Positions 15,411-23,397 are shown, counted from the first letter of the stretch. The stretch: 33,083 nt of DNA from DASWVC01 sp036401335 (GCA_036401335.1 DASWVC010000151.1:1-33083), one strand, 5' to 3'. The notes: generated by a model from the sequence alone, not told the origin. Program-made: numbers and translations.

Positions 15411-16178
15411 CTACCCGGTTGCCACCAGTTCGATCGCACGCTGGATCACGGCGACTTGCGCTTGCACCCGCGCAGCCAGGTCGTACTCGGACGGTGTCTC
15501 CAAGGTAAACGCTCGAGCGGTGTGGCCCAAGGCGAGGTACGCCGCTTCCGCCAATAAGGGAAATTTCTTCAAGTTCACCCGGCGTATGATAACGCCTTGA
15601 GCGGCGCGCCGGCCCTCGATCGTCTTGCGAAGGTCCACCGGCACGTAGTAGCCGGCCGCAGCCAGCAGTTCCTGGCCCATCTGCGATCCCGGTTGCCTGA
15701 CCTCGTAAAGGTAAACCCCCTGCGCGTCATAATCTTCGTGCAGGCAAAGCACCAGGCTGAAACGCCGCTGGCCAATCACGTCCTTCTGCCGCTTGATCTG
15801 CAGCGGCTCGTCCAAATGAAAACAGCGATTCAGGTCGCGGCCATCCGCGTCGAGGCGCCGGTTGTGGATCAACCCCCAGGGATTCAAACAAGGAAAAATC
15901 AGCAACGGCAGGTCCTTGAGGATCGGTGCGTGCAATTCGGCCCAAAGCAAAAGTGCCGCGCTCGCTGCCGGTTCATCGCCATGAATCCCCGCCGAGAGGT
16001 AAAGCCCGTTTTCCTGGGCGTACGCCGACCAACGGGGCGAATGCACGTAAAATAGTTCGAAGCCATGCGCTTCCGCGAACACTTCGTACCGCAGACGGGC
16101 GTTGCGGCACACCTGTTTCCAGCGTCTTACCAGGTACAGGTAATCATGAACCCGGTGCGTTTGAAAGTTGAGGTTCAT
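15411..16178 (-). CDS. M14-type zinc amidase, likely murein peptide amidase (MpaA-like)
   Basis: 255 residues, no signal peptide, so cytoplasmic. The zinc site is visible: GIHGDEP with H66 and E69, and H147 in LCLHEDYD. GRDLNRCF (113-120) supplies the substrate-binding Arg/Asn and E227 in FTLETPSEYD is the catalytic glutamate. In E. coli MpaA, an enzyme of this type, removes meso-diaminopimelate from the recycled tripeptide L-Ala-D-Glu-mDAP. Here the start overlaps the stop of mpl (ATGA), the ligase that reuses the same tripeptide, which makes this role likely. General succinylglutamate desuccinylase/aspartoacylase labels would also fit the fold but not the context. Confidence 0.78.
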   Translation of the reverse strand: MNLNFQTHRVHDYLYLVRRWKQVCRNARLRYEVFAEAHGFELFYVHSPRWSAYAQENGLYLSAGIHGDEPAASAALLLWAELHAPILKDLPLLIFPCLNPWGLIHNRRLDADGRDLNRCFHLDEPLQIKRQKDVIGQRRFSLVLCLHEDYDAQGVYLYEVRQPGSQMGQELLAAAGYYVPVDLRKTIEGRRAAQGVIIRRVNLKKFPLLAEAAYLALGHTARAFTLETPSEYDLAARVQAQVAVIQRAIELVATG

Positions 16179-17569
16179 GCCGCCGCCAACTCGGTCAACA
16201 GCCGCCGGTGGATGCCTTGGAACCCACCGTTGCTGAACACCACGATCACGTCGCCAGGCCGCGCCAGGGGCTTCAGCCGGGCCACGATGTTGTCCACCTT
16301 GGGTTCATAAAAGGCCGGAACCCCGCCGGCACTGATGGCGTTAACCACCATTTCCGGATCGAGACGGTCGTGCGCAGGCAATTGGTCTAGCCGCGCGACC
16401 TGCGCCAGAATGACGCCGTCAGCCAGCAGCAGGGCGCCTGGCAGGGATTGTTGGAACACCGCCCGCCGCGTCGTGTTGGACCTCGGTTCGAAAATTGCCC
16501 AAATGCGCTGCTGGGGAAAGCGCTGCCGCAAGCCCTTCAATGTTTCCCGGATGGCGGTCGGGTGGTGGCCAAAGTCGTCGATCACTTTAATCCCATTCAC
16601 TTCTCCCCGGACTTCCTGACGCCGCGCCACGCCGCTGAAGGCGGCCAGCGCCAGCCGGACCTGTTCCAGACTCAGCCCATAGCTGTGTGCTACCGCCGCC
16701 GCCATGGCCGCATTGCGGACATTGAAATCCCCGGCCAGACAGGTGTGAAACTCCATCCCCCAAAGACGGAACCGGCTGGCGCCGTCCCGGAAAACGGCTT
16801 CTTCAATCCGGTGCGTCGACCCTCGGGCAAAGCCCACCGTGGCCACGCGTGCGAAGGCGTGGCGAGCGACCTCAACGCAATTCGGATCGTCTGCGTTGAG
16901 AAAGATCCGACCCGCCCTCGGCACGATGTTGACCAACCGTTCGAAGCTGAGCTTGATCTCGTCCAGGCTTGCAAAAATGTCCGCGTGATCAAACTCAAGG
17001 TTGTTGATCACGAGGCATTCCGGCAGGTAGTGCAGGAACTTCGACCGCTTGTCGAAAAACGCGGTGTCGTATTCGTCTCCTTCCAGGATAAAGTACTCGG
17101 AATCTGAAAAGTAAGCGCCGCGGCCGAGGTCGTTGGCCAAGCCTCCGATCAGAAAACTGGGATCCAGCCCGGCTTGACGAAAGATCCAGGCGGTCAGCGA
17201 AGTGGTTGTCGTCTTGCCGTGAGTGCCGCTGATGACGATGTTGCGGCGGTTGCTCAGAAAGAAGTCCTTCACCGTTTCGGGAAGGGAGCGGTACAGAATC
17301 CGCCGGTCCAGGACGGCTTCCACTTCCAGGTTGCCGCGGGCGATTGCGTTGCCTACCACCACCAGGTCAACCTCATCGGGAACATTCTCCGGCCGGTACC
17401 CTTCTGCCACGGTTACCCCCTTGTCCCGCAGAAACGTTGACATCGGCGGGTAGACATTCTCATCTGAACCCGTAACCAAAAAACCGCGCTCTTGTAACGC
17501 AGCGGCCACTGCCCCCATCGCCGTTCCGCACACTCCGACAAAATGAATTTTTCGCACCTGATTAAGCAT
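16175..17569 (-). CDS. mpl: UDP-N-acetylmuramate:L-alanyl-gamma-D-glutamyl-meso-diaminopimelate ligase
   Basis: 464 residues with the three-domain Mur ligase plan. An N-terminal Rossmann part (HFVGVCGTAMGAVA, 9-22) is followed by an ATP-binding P-loop ISGTHGKTTTT (113-123) and a C-terminal domain with RRQEVRGEVNGIKVIDDFGHHPTA and FEPRSNTTRR. The run GDEYDTAFFDKRSKFLHY (164-181) followed by NNLEFDHADIF is characteristic of Mpl, not MurC. It attaches recycled murein tripeptide directly to UDP-MurNAc in the cytoplasm. It begins six bases after argC and its stop overlaps the M14 amidase start. Confidence 0.95.
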   Translation of the reverse strand: MLNQVRKIHFVGVCGTAMGAVAAALQERGFLVTGSDENVYPPMSTFLRDKGVTVAEGYRPENVPDEVDLVVVGNAIARGNLEVEAVLDRRILYRSLPETVKDFFLSNRRNIVISGTHGKTTTTSLTAWIFRQAGLDPSFLIGGLANDLGRGAYFSDSEYFILEGDEYDTAFFDKRSKFLHYLPECLVINNLEFDHADIFASLDEIKLSFERLVNIVPRAGRIFLNADDPNCVEVARHAFARVATVGFARGSTHRIEEAVFRDGASRFRLWGMEFHTCLAGDFNVRNAAMAAAVAHSYGLSLEQVRLALAAFSGVARRQEVRGEVNGIKVIDDFGHHPTAIRETLKGLRQRFPQQRIWAIFEPRSNTTRRAVFQQSLPGALLLADGVILAQVARLDQLPAHDRLDPEMVVNAISAGGVPAFYEPKVDNIVARLKPLARPGDVIVVFSNGGFQGIHRRLLTELAAA

Positions 17570-17575
17570 TCCCCA

Positions 17576-18544
17576 TCACCCCATGCGTCCCGGTTCCAGG
17601 CTGTAAGGCGCGCCCGCGGTGAGGCCCAGCATCAAATCGAGGTTTTGTACTGCCGCCCCGGAAGCGCCTTTGCCCAGGTTGTCACCGCGAGCGACTAGAA
17701 GCGCATGGCCGGTGTCGGCGTTCCCAAAGACAAATAGTTCCAGGGTATTGCTGCCGTTGGCCGCTTCCGGTCCAACCACCGGCGGCAATTGGCCGGCATC
17801 CGCCACCCGCACATAAGTGCTCCCTTCGTAATGGCGGCGGTAAGCCTCAACCAGGTGGGTCATCCCTAAGGCACCGGGCAAGGCGGCCAAGTGCAGCGGC
17901 ACTTGCACGAGCATGCCTTGAAACCACCGGCCTACCGCAGGCCAGAAAAGGGGCAGACGCTCCAGCAATGCGTATTTTTGGATTTCGGGCACGTGTTTAT
18001 GGGCGAGACCCAACGCATAAAGCCGGTAAGGATCTTCGATGTGGCCGGGACCCTTCTGCTCAAAAGATTCCACCAGTTGCCGGCCACCTCCGCTGTAACC
18101 CTGAACCCCGTGCACGCTGACCGGATGGTCCCGCGGAAGCAGCCTCTGGGCAACCAGTGGACGCAGCAAGGCAATGGCCCCGGTCGCGTAACAACCCGGG
18201 TTCGCCACGCGCCTGGCTTGACGGATCAAGTCCGGCTGTTCAGCGTCCATTTCCGGAAAACCATAGGTCCACTCTGCCTCTACCCGGTGCGCCGTGCTGG
18301 CATCCAGGATGCGCACCCCCGGATTCTTGACCAACGCCACGGCTTCCCTGGCTGCTTCGTCCGGCAGGCAAAGGATGGCGACATCGACCTCGTTTAATAG
18401 GCGTTTTCGTTCCGCCAGTTCTTTGCGCCGATCCGGCGCAATGCTGGCCAGGATGAGATCTTCCCGGGACTCCAAACGGGCGCGGATCTGCAATCCCGTG
18501 GTCCCGCTTTCGCCGTCGATAAAGACGCGTGGTTTGCTGGACAT
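17576..18544 (-). CDS. argC: N-acetyl-gamma-glutamyl-phosphate reductase, type 2
   Basis: 322 residues. Rossmann start with FIDGESGTTGLQI (8-20), then CLPDEAA, DASTAHR (81-87) and the active-site segment VANPGCYATGA with the nucleophile C118. The short form with GESGTTG and STAHR is the ArgC2 type. It reduces N-acetylglutamyl phosphate to the semialdehyde with NADPH, the third step of arginine synthesis. It is the first gene of a minus-strand operon with mpl and the M14 amidase. No functional tie to murein recycling is obvious beyond glutamate chemistry. Divergent from tRNA-Arg. Confidence 0.94.
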   Translation of the reverse strand: MSSKPRVFIDGESGTTGLQIRARLESREDLILASIAPDRRKELAERKRLLNEVDVAILCLPDEAAREAVALVKNPGVRILDASTAHRVEAEWTYGFPEMDAEQPDLIRQARRVANPGCYATGAIALLRPLVAQRLLPRDHPVSVHGVQGYSGGGRQLVESFEQKGPGHIEDPYRLYALGLAHKHVPEIQKYALLERLPLFWPAVGRWFQGMLVQVPLHLAALPGALGMTHLVEAYRRHYEGSTYVRVADAGQLPPVVGPEAANGSNTLELFVFGNADTGHALLVARGDNLGKGASGAAVQNLDLMLGLTAGAPYSLEPGRMG

Positions 18545-18643
18545 CCGGCGATGAACATCAATGAACCGTCGCGAACGTCAATCAACATCCATCCATCCGT
18601 GGCTACCCCGCCAGCGTTCACCAAGGAAATCTCCTGCCCGGGA

Positions 18644-18672
18644 TTGACGTCTCCCTGACTCGATCTTACGCT
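18644..18672 (+). promoter_or_regulatory. Candidate promoter of tRNA-Arg
   Basis: TTGACG (18644-18649), 17-base spacer, TACGCT (18667-18672). Transcription would begin about 18679, some 14 bases before the mature tRNA, a typical stable-RNA arrangement. Confidence 0.5.
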
Positions 18673-18692
18673 TCCGCCCGGTCTTTAGCAGC

Positions 18693-18769
18693 GCATCCGT
18701 AGCTCAACTGGATAGAGCGTCGGCCTCCGGAGCCGAAGGTTGTGGGTTCGAGCCCCGCCGGATGCACCA
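18693..18769 (+). tRNA. tRNA-Arg (anticodon CCG)
   Basis: Acceptor GCATCCG pairs with CGGATGC, then discriminator A and encoded CCA (18767-18769). The D arm has AGCTCAACTGGATAGAGC. The anticodon stem TCGGC/GCCGA closes loop CTCCGGA, giving CCG. The T arm is GTGGGTTCGAGCCCCGC. It is 77 nucleotides with CCA. A broken regulator and accessory-looking genes follow immediately. Confidence 0.97.
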
Positions 18770-18905
18770 ATTCACCAGCAATACGGGGAGATCCCTGGGG
18801 GTGCGGTCCGGACGTTTTGGAACCCGTTACGACGGGCCCGTGACCGACCGCGCAACTTTCGGCTGGAGAAGGGTGCGTGCCGGCATATGCTCAGCCAGGA
18901 GCGCG

Positions 18906-19336
18906 ATGGCCACCCTTAGAGACGTAGCGGAACTTGCCGGGGTGTCGGTCGGCACGGCTTCGATGGCTTTGAATCAGGGTGAGGTGAAGGAATCCACACG
19001 CAAACGCGTTTTGGATTGTGCCAAACGTTTGAGCTACGTCCCCAATCGCATCGGGCGCACCCTGAACACCGGCAAGTCAAACACCATCGCTTTGCTGATG
19101 ATGACGTCGGTCAAGTACACCGACACCGTTCACAAGACCTCACCTTTCTACTGCCTTCAGCAACGGTGTTTTCCTTATGTCATGATGCCGGGGATTTGCT
19201 CACCGCGTGGCTCGGGCAGGACGGTTGGGACTACCCGTTTCAGGTGAACCATGAAGCCGTTCGGGAACCGGCCGTCAATGCCGTTGACGCGGAGATGATC
19301 GGCGGCGTTGCCACGCACCGCCGGCGAGGGCGGTAA
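18906..19336 (+). pseudogene. Truncated/frameshifted LacI-family transcriptional regulator
   Basis: ATG 18906 with AGGAG six bases before it opens a normal LacI N-terminus: TLRDVAELAGVSVGTASMAL (HTH), then VKESTRKRVLDCAKRLSYVPNRIGRTL (hinge) and the first strand of the sugar-binding domain (NTIALLMM). Around 19140 the similarity stops, and the frame ends at 19247 after about 113 residues; LacI proteins are about 340. A second frame (from about 19140 to TAA-free end at 19336) reads protein-like (SLCHDAGDLLTAWLGQDGWDYPFQ), as if pieces of a longer gene remain after a frameshift or deletion. Either a pseudogene or, less likely, a small DNA-binding protein. Confidence 0.7.
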
Positions 19337-19470
19337 CATGCCTGGCCTCTTCGGCTGCTTAAAAAAGCCCGCCCGGTGTGGGCCGGCCGGCCAGACCAGG
19401 ACCGTGCGGCCGGTTCTGCCCGCGCAAGGTTTGGACACGAACAGCATTGACCTTACAACAAATTCACCAT

Positions 19471-19490
19471 AAGTGTTCAAAAGAACACTT
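19471..19490. promoter_or_regulatory. Candidate LexA (SOS) box
   Basis: A perfect 20-base palindrome, AAGTGTTCAAAAGAACACTT. It contains TGTTC-N4-GAACA (19474-19487), the LexA-binding consensus established for Verrucomicrobium spinosum. It lies 14 bases before the ATG at 19504 and overlaps the -10 region of a possible promoter (TTGACC at 19447-19452), a position suited to repression. Confidence 0.7.
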
Positions 19491-19503
19491 CCTAGTACCG
19501 ACG

Positions 19504-19896
19504 ATGCCGCCCATCACCCCACAAGCCGTACAGGAACTCCTGGACGACTTGCAGCGCAACCGAGAAGCTCGGAAACGCGCGTGGCTCGTCCTTCAAAATA
19601 TCCGCGCACGGTTGGAACATTGGCAGGGTGATGAATTGCCCAAAGCTGGGCTCCGGTCGTTTGACGCCGAAGGCGCCACCTTGCTGGTGATCATTGATAA
19701 ACTATTTGCGGAGCGTGAAGCGGCCCTTAAAAACCTTGCCGATGCCATCCGCCGATTTCAGGCAACCATTTTTGAGTCGGAGAAAGAAAGCGACCGGGCC
19801 GGGGCCCATCAGGCGGTGCTCAATGCATTGGATGTGGCGGAAGCGCTGATCATTGCGCCCGGCCACGGCAGTAAACGTCAAGACCGGTCGCTATAG
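19504..19896 (+). CDS. Small helical protein of unknown function, likely SOS-regulated
   Basis: 130 residues from ATG 19504; the frame is open further upstream but the palindromic operator at 19471-19490 makes that ATG the natural start. The sequence is almost entirely predicted helix, rich in Glu, Arg, Ala and Leu. Heptad-like stretches at about 8-45 (VQELLDDLQRNREARKR) and 65-105 (DKLFAEREAALKNLADAIRRF) suggest a coiled coil or helical hairpin. It has no membrane segment, no signal peptide and no cysteine motif. No family is recognised. The SOS-box-like palindrome suggests induction by DNA damage. Its 3' end overlaps by 19 bases the convergent small gene. Confidence 0.65.
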   Translation: MPPITPQAVQELLDDLQRNREARKRAWLVLQNIRARLEHWQGDELPKAGLRSFDAEGATLLVIIDKLFAEREAALKNLADAIRRFQATIFESEKESDRAGAHQAVLNALDVAEALIIAPGHGSKRQDRSL

Positions 19897-20087
19897 CCCA
19901 CCTGTGAATCCTCTTCCACCACCGCCAGCAGGTTCTTCAACGGAAATTCTGCCACTGGAACGCTTTCACGCAAAAGCTGCAACCGGCCGTTATCTTGCGT
20001 AAACGCGTGAAAGTTCACCGCGTCTGCGCTGATCCGAAACTGCTCGTGTTTAACGCTTCCACTGACCACCACCAAGTAAATCTTCAT
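19878..20087 (-). CDS. Small hypothetical protein
   Basis: 69 residues from ATG 20087 (an upstream start four codons earlier is possible). The sequence begins MKIYLVVVSGSVKHEQF, then alternates short strands and helix: FRISADAVNFHAF, RLQLLRES, VPVAEFPLKNLLAVVEED. It looks like a small alpha/beta domain and has believable codon use, but no family is recognised. It is last in a minus-strand run below the gamma-glutamylcyclotransferase-like gene (53 bases apart) and overlaps the end of the convergent SOS-box gene. Confidence 0.5.
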   Translation of the reverse strand: MKIYLVVVSGSVKHEQFRISADAVNFHAFTQDNGRLQLLRESVPVAEFPLKNLLAVVEEDSQVGYSDRS

Positions 20088-20140
20088 GGCTGATAACATC
20101 GGTCGAAGCGCGGGGGTTAGCGAGGATTTGGCGACAAAAC

Positions 20141-20563
20141 CTATTCAATCCGCCCGCTAAAGCAAGCTGTTCCCCTCGCTGGAAAACGGATGGGGTGGCC
20201 AGGCTGCACCGAACGGTTAAGACAGTACAACCAAACCATCTTGGACGTGCCTTCCAGCAGGGCCCGGCGGCGGACAAAAACGCTCCGACCGGTGTTCCCC
20301 GGGTCGAACCCTTCGTACCGGTCCAGCCAGTTCAGCACGGCCTTGTCATCGACACGATAAACCTCCACCGCCACCAAGCCTCGTCCCGGCACCAAAGCCG
20401 GAAAAAAGGCCTGCCAATGCAGGCAGCCGCGCACCCGGCCATAACCCCAAAAACGCAGGCCCCCCGCCACGCGGAACCCTACGTGCGCAAACAATCCCCG
20501 CCGCCGCAAAGTCCCGTAGCAGGCCAGCAGCCCTGCCTCCGCTCCCCTCACGTTCAACCCCAT
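20141..20563 (-). CDS. Gamma-glutamylcyclotransferase-like (AIG2/GGCT family) protein
   Basis: 140 residues. It has the family's first-strand motif LLACYGTLRR (about 12-21), a glycine-rich loop, a V-EVYRVDD strand, and LDRYEGFDPG (about 80-89), where the glutamate corresponds to the catalytic acid. Length fits the small GGACT/BtrG type. Such enzymes release 5-oxoproline from gamma-glutamyl amines or peptides; the substrate here is unknown. It lies 90 bases below the SUKH-like gene on the same strand, so it may belong to that transcription unit. Confidence 0.72.
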   Translation of the reverse strand: MGLNVRGAEAGLLACYGTLRRRGLFAHVGFRVAGGLRFWGYGRVRGCLHWQAFFPALVPGRGLVAVEVYRVDDKAVLNWLDRYEGFDPGNTGRSVFVRRRALLEGTSKMVWLYCLNRSVQPGHPIRFPARGTACFSGRIE

Positions 20564-20653
20564 CCCGATATTCTCGGTCGCAAGACGTCACTGGACAGCA
20601 CTCTTTTCGGCCTGCCGGGAAGGCTGCAGCCGGGGCGCAACCCGCCAATCCCC

Positions 20654-21250
20654 TCAATTCAGGCCAGGATCTGCCACCCGCCCTTCGGCCCCCTCCAAAG
20701 GCAACCTTAAAGCGGTCCTCAGCATAAACCGAAGCAGGCCTTCGGGACCATCAAACTGATGCTGGGTTGTAAACGACGACCGGTCCAACGCCCACCAGCT
20801 TTCATCGTCTAACCGGCAGGCAAAAAGGCTCAGCTCATTGTCTCCGACCGCCAGCCAACGCTTGGCTAACTCCGGCACATCGTGCCACAACCGTTCATTC
20901 TCGGCGACAATCCCGGGGCGGGCCGCCGGTTCTCCTTCCGTCAACTCGGTATCAATCGAGTAAAAGGTTGTGCCGTTCTCCACGAAACCGTCGATTTCAC
21001 CTAACAGAAACTCAAGTGCGGCCGGCATCTCAATCCCAAGCCGTGCTTCAACCTCCTCCGCCAGCAGTTCGACATCAGAAGCCAGCGCGCCAGGGACCAG
21101 CGGGAAAAAGCCTTCCGCTGCGTCGTTGATCAGGCGCCGGTCGACGCGGGCCCGTTCGGCGGGCGGCAGGCCCCGGTAATAAGCGGAAGCGTGCAGGTCC
21201 GATACAAACAGGTCACTTAACTCTTTTAGGTAATCGCGAATGGTGTGCAT
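20654..21250 (-). CDS. SUKH/YrhA-like protein, probable immunity protein of the upstream nuclease
   Basis: 198 residues, acidic, cytoplasmic. The middle holds the SMI1/KNR4 (SUKH) pattern: ELLAEEVEARLGIEMPAALEFLLGEIDGF (about 61-89), a turn leading to TTFYSID (94-100), then LAVGDNELSLFACRLDDESWWALD (about 133-156), where the family has its GDGG-like strand and Asp. SUKH proteins are known immunity proteins against nuclease toxins. It starts two bases after the stop of the HNH-nuclease gene, the order expected for toxin then immunity. The family call is from motif recognition and should be treated as likely, not certain. Confidence 0.62.
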   Translation of the reverse strand: MHTIRDYLKELSDLFVSDLHASAYYRGLPPAERARVDRRLINDAAEGFFPLVPGALASDVELLAEEVEARLGIEMPAALEFLLGEIDGFVENGTTFYSIDTELTEGEPAARPGIVAENERLWHDVPELAKRWLAVGDNELSLFACRLDDESWWALDRSSFTTQHQFDGPEGLLRFMLRTALRLPLEGAEGRVADPGLN

Positions 21251-21252
21251 GT

Positions 21253-22347
21253 TCAGGGACGGTTGGAGGATTTGGTCTGACGGGATGCAGCTGCCCTCAT
21301 GACAGGTTTGACCTGGGGGGATCTACGGCGGCGGGTGCCGGTCTGGGCCTCACCCGGAGACCCCGGGCTTGGGGCGACGGCGTCGAGGTGGGAAGCAATC
21401 TCCACGACCGGCAATGCCTTCGCCGGCCGGTGGTCCGGCGGCAGCGGGACCCCGTTGACGTAAGCGCCCGCCGGGAGAAACTCGGCGGCAAACCGCGCCG
21501 CCTTCAGCGCCAGCGCCGCCCCGGCACCCTCGCGGGCACCCGTGACCTGGTTCTCCGATTTGAACAAATCCCCGAACCCTTCGGTAATCTCATGGTAGCG
21601 CCTGGGCACCTGGTATGGTCGGTGGCGCGTAGCCGCGGAGAAGGCCAGGAGCCTTTTCTCCCAGAGTTCAGGCAGCGGCTCCGCCCCCAGCGCCCGCAGC
21701 TTCTGACGGAGTTCCTCGGCGGTGCGAATGCCCTGGCCGATGGGCGGGTAGATCGGAAACAACGGCCGGACCACGTACAATGGAATTTCCCGGTCGGGCG
21801 CCTGGTGGAGTTGCGGGTGGAGCAACAGGCTGTGCCAGAAATGGTGAGGGTTCCCGCTTTGGTCGCGGCCCCGTCTCATGGTTTTTGCGAGAACCAGGTT
21901 ATTGGGATGGTTGACGTTCTGACCCGACGCCACGTCCACGCTCTTGGGAATCACGTGGTGGCAGTTGTAACTCTGGCGAACGCTGCGCAGCGGGCGGCTC
22001 GCGCTTTCCCGCGTGCCCGTCGTTGCGTTCGGGGTCCGGCCGGTTTCCATCAGCGCCAATCCCTCCGGGCCAAAGGCGAGCAGGGCCAACGCACGGCCGA
22101 TCGGGTGCATGGCCAGGGCTTTAAGGTAATCGTCGTGCACCGCCTGGTAGCGGCCAACGGCTTCCGCGTACCGCGGGTCCTGGTGATCAAGGACCTTGCC
22201 TTGGACCCGGCCGAGGACGACCCCGGGCAGATCCGAGCACGCACCCACCAGGTTTGGGTCCGGCGCGAGGCCCTCGAGTTCCTTGAACATTTGTTCGACC
22301 GCCTGAACCATCGCCGGGCTCGGGGGGGAGTTGGTTCGACGACTCAT
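21253..22347 (-). CDS. HNH-type nuclease domain protein, probable toxin
   Basis: 364 residues. The central region carries an HNH/His-Me finger signature: YNCHHVIPKS (127-136, paired His 130/131), NHPNNLVLAK (146-155, Asn 149/150) and HHFWHSLLLHPQLH (168-181, His 172, 177, 181). The N-terminal 120 residues are helical with no signal peptide. The C-terminal 60 are basic, Pro/Arg-rich and probably disordered. In classical polymorphic toxins the nuclease is at the very C-terminus behind a long delivery region; here it is central and the protein is short. Toxicity is inferred from the SUKH-like neighbour starting two bases downstream. Confidence 0.7.
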   Translation of the reverse strand: MSRRTNSPPSPAMVQAVEQMFKELEGLAPDPNLVGACSDLPGVVLGRVQGKVLDHQDPRYAEAVGRYQAVHDDYLKALAMHPIGRALALLAFGPEGLALMETGRTPNATTGTRESASRPLRSVRQSYNCHHVIPKSVDVASGQNVNHPNNLVLAKTMRRGRDQSGNPHHFWHSLLLHPQLHQAPDREIPLYVVRPLFPIYPPIGQGIRTAEELRQKLRALGAEPLPELWEKRLLAFSAATRHRPYQVPRRYHEITEGFGDLFKSENQVTGAREGAGAALALKAARFAAEFLPAGAYVNGVPLPPDHRPAKALPVVEIASHLDAVAPSPGSPGEAQTGTRRRRSPQVKPVMRAAASRQTKSSNRP

Positions 22348-22533
22348 CGGGATGGCCTCGCGGTAAGAAGGTCCGGCGCGGTCCGGTGACGCCGGACCCT
22401 GAAATTGGGTATAACACTTTCCACGCCTGTTTTTTTAATTCGTGAGCCAGGGATGCATCAAGAAAAAAATAAGTTATGAAATCCAGCGTGGTGCAGCCCG
22501 GGTCGTTGCCCCACAGGGCTGCGTTTGCGCTGC

Positions 22534-23397
22534 TCAGCGGTCAACGCCGGCGCCCGCCGCGCTGCTTGCCGGTTCGTCCCCCTCAATGTGGCCGACCAGT
22601 CCTTGCGCCTTGGCGTAAACCGCCTGGATGTCCTCCCGGCTGGGCACTTCCTGCTGAAAACGCTCGCGAACATCCCGCAGGCCGCTTTGCAGAAGCGCCA
22701 CCAGAGGCCGGCGCCGCAGGCGAGGGTTCAAGGTCTGCAGCCGGTCCAGGTAATAATCCAGCAGATCCAGTTTCCGCAGCCGCTGTGCGCGCTCGGTCGA
22801 GTAATTGTCGGCGACGCAGGCGGCCGCAATCTCGAGCCCACGCAGCCATCCGCCCAGGCTTAACAGGTGAGCCACTTCGTCGTCCCGCAAGTCGAGCATG
22901 GCGTTCTCCACGTCCCGCTGGGTGATGGTCAGTTCCTTGCGCAACAAGTCCCAAGCGCCCCGGCGGGCGTATTCGAGCAGGCGCTGGCCATGTTGGGTGA
23001 CGCGCTGGGCAACCCCCAAACCCCTGGCCTGCCGCAAAAGCTCGCGACCCAGCCGGTCAATGGCCTTTGCGTCTTCACGTTCCACCGCCAGAAAACCGTT
23101 GCCGATCAGCACGCCGAAACTAAGGGCATAACGAACCCGGTCGTCCGTGATCAGGGGCGGGGAAGCCGGTTCGACTTTCGCCCACGGTATCGGTTTGAAC
23201 CCATCCAAGGTTTGAAAGACATCGGCGATCGACGGGGCGGTAAACGCGTTAACGCCCAGTTCATCGCGGTAATGCGGGTCGGACCGCAGCGACGGGTCCT
23301 CTTGGGCAAGCGCGGGTTCGGCCGCAAAGGCCGCGTACACCAATCCTGCCGAAAAAGCGTGCCCGCCAATCCCGTGAAATGCCCGCTTCATGCCCAT
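22534..23397 (-). CDS. Secreted helical protein of unknown function
   Basis: 287 residues from ATG 23397, chosen because GGAGA lies six bases upstream and a TTGACA element (23441-23436) would lie inside any longer version. The signal peptide ends near ALA-Q (about residue 31). The mature protein is largely helical: ELGVNAFTAPSIADVFQTLDGFKPIPW, a hydrophobic LSFGVLIGNGFLAV segment, then long Arg/Leu-rich helices to the end, with DDEVAHLLSLGGWLRGLEI in the middle. No catalytic motif. I recall similar secreted proteins from Verrucomicrobiota and Planctomycetota but cannot name a family. It is divergent from the glycosyltransferase operon. Confidence 0.75.
   Translation of the reverse strand: MGMKRAFHGIGGHAFSAGLVYAAFAAEPALAQEDPSLRSDPHYRDELGVNAFTAPSIADVFQTLDGFKPIPWAKVEPASPPLITDDRVRYALSFGVLIGNGFLAVEREDAKAIDRLGRELLRQARGLGVAQRVTQHGQRLLEYARRGAWDLLRKELTITQRDVENAMLDLRDDEVAHLLSLGGWLRGLEIAAACVADNYSTERAQRLRKLDLLDYYLDRLQTLNPRLRRRPLVALLQSGLRDVRERFQQEVPSREDIQAVYAKAQGLVGHIEGDEPASSAAGAGVDR

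Noticed and set aside
18762..18905. N-terminal extension of the LacI frame starting inside tRNA-Arg
   Set aside because: It begins in the tRNA 3' end; ATG 18906 with AGGAG gives the true LacI start.
21388..22389. 333-codon plus-strand frame opposite the HNH gene
   Set aside because: Arg/Val-rich shadow; the minus frame has the HNH motif and abuts its partner gene.
18693..22533. Complete integrative element with attachment repeats at tRNA-Arg
   Set aside because: No integrase and no second copy of the tRNA 3' end could be found in the window, so only an accessory-block hypothesis is kept.
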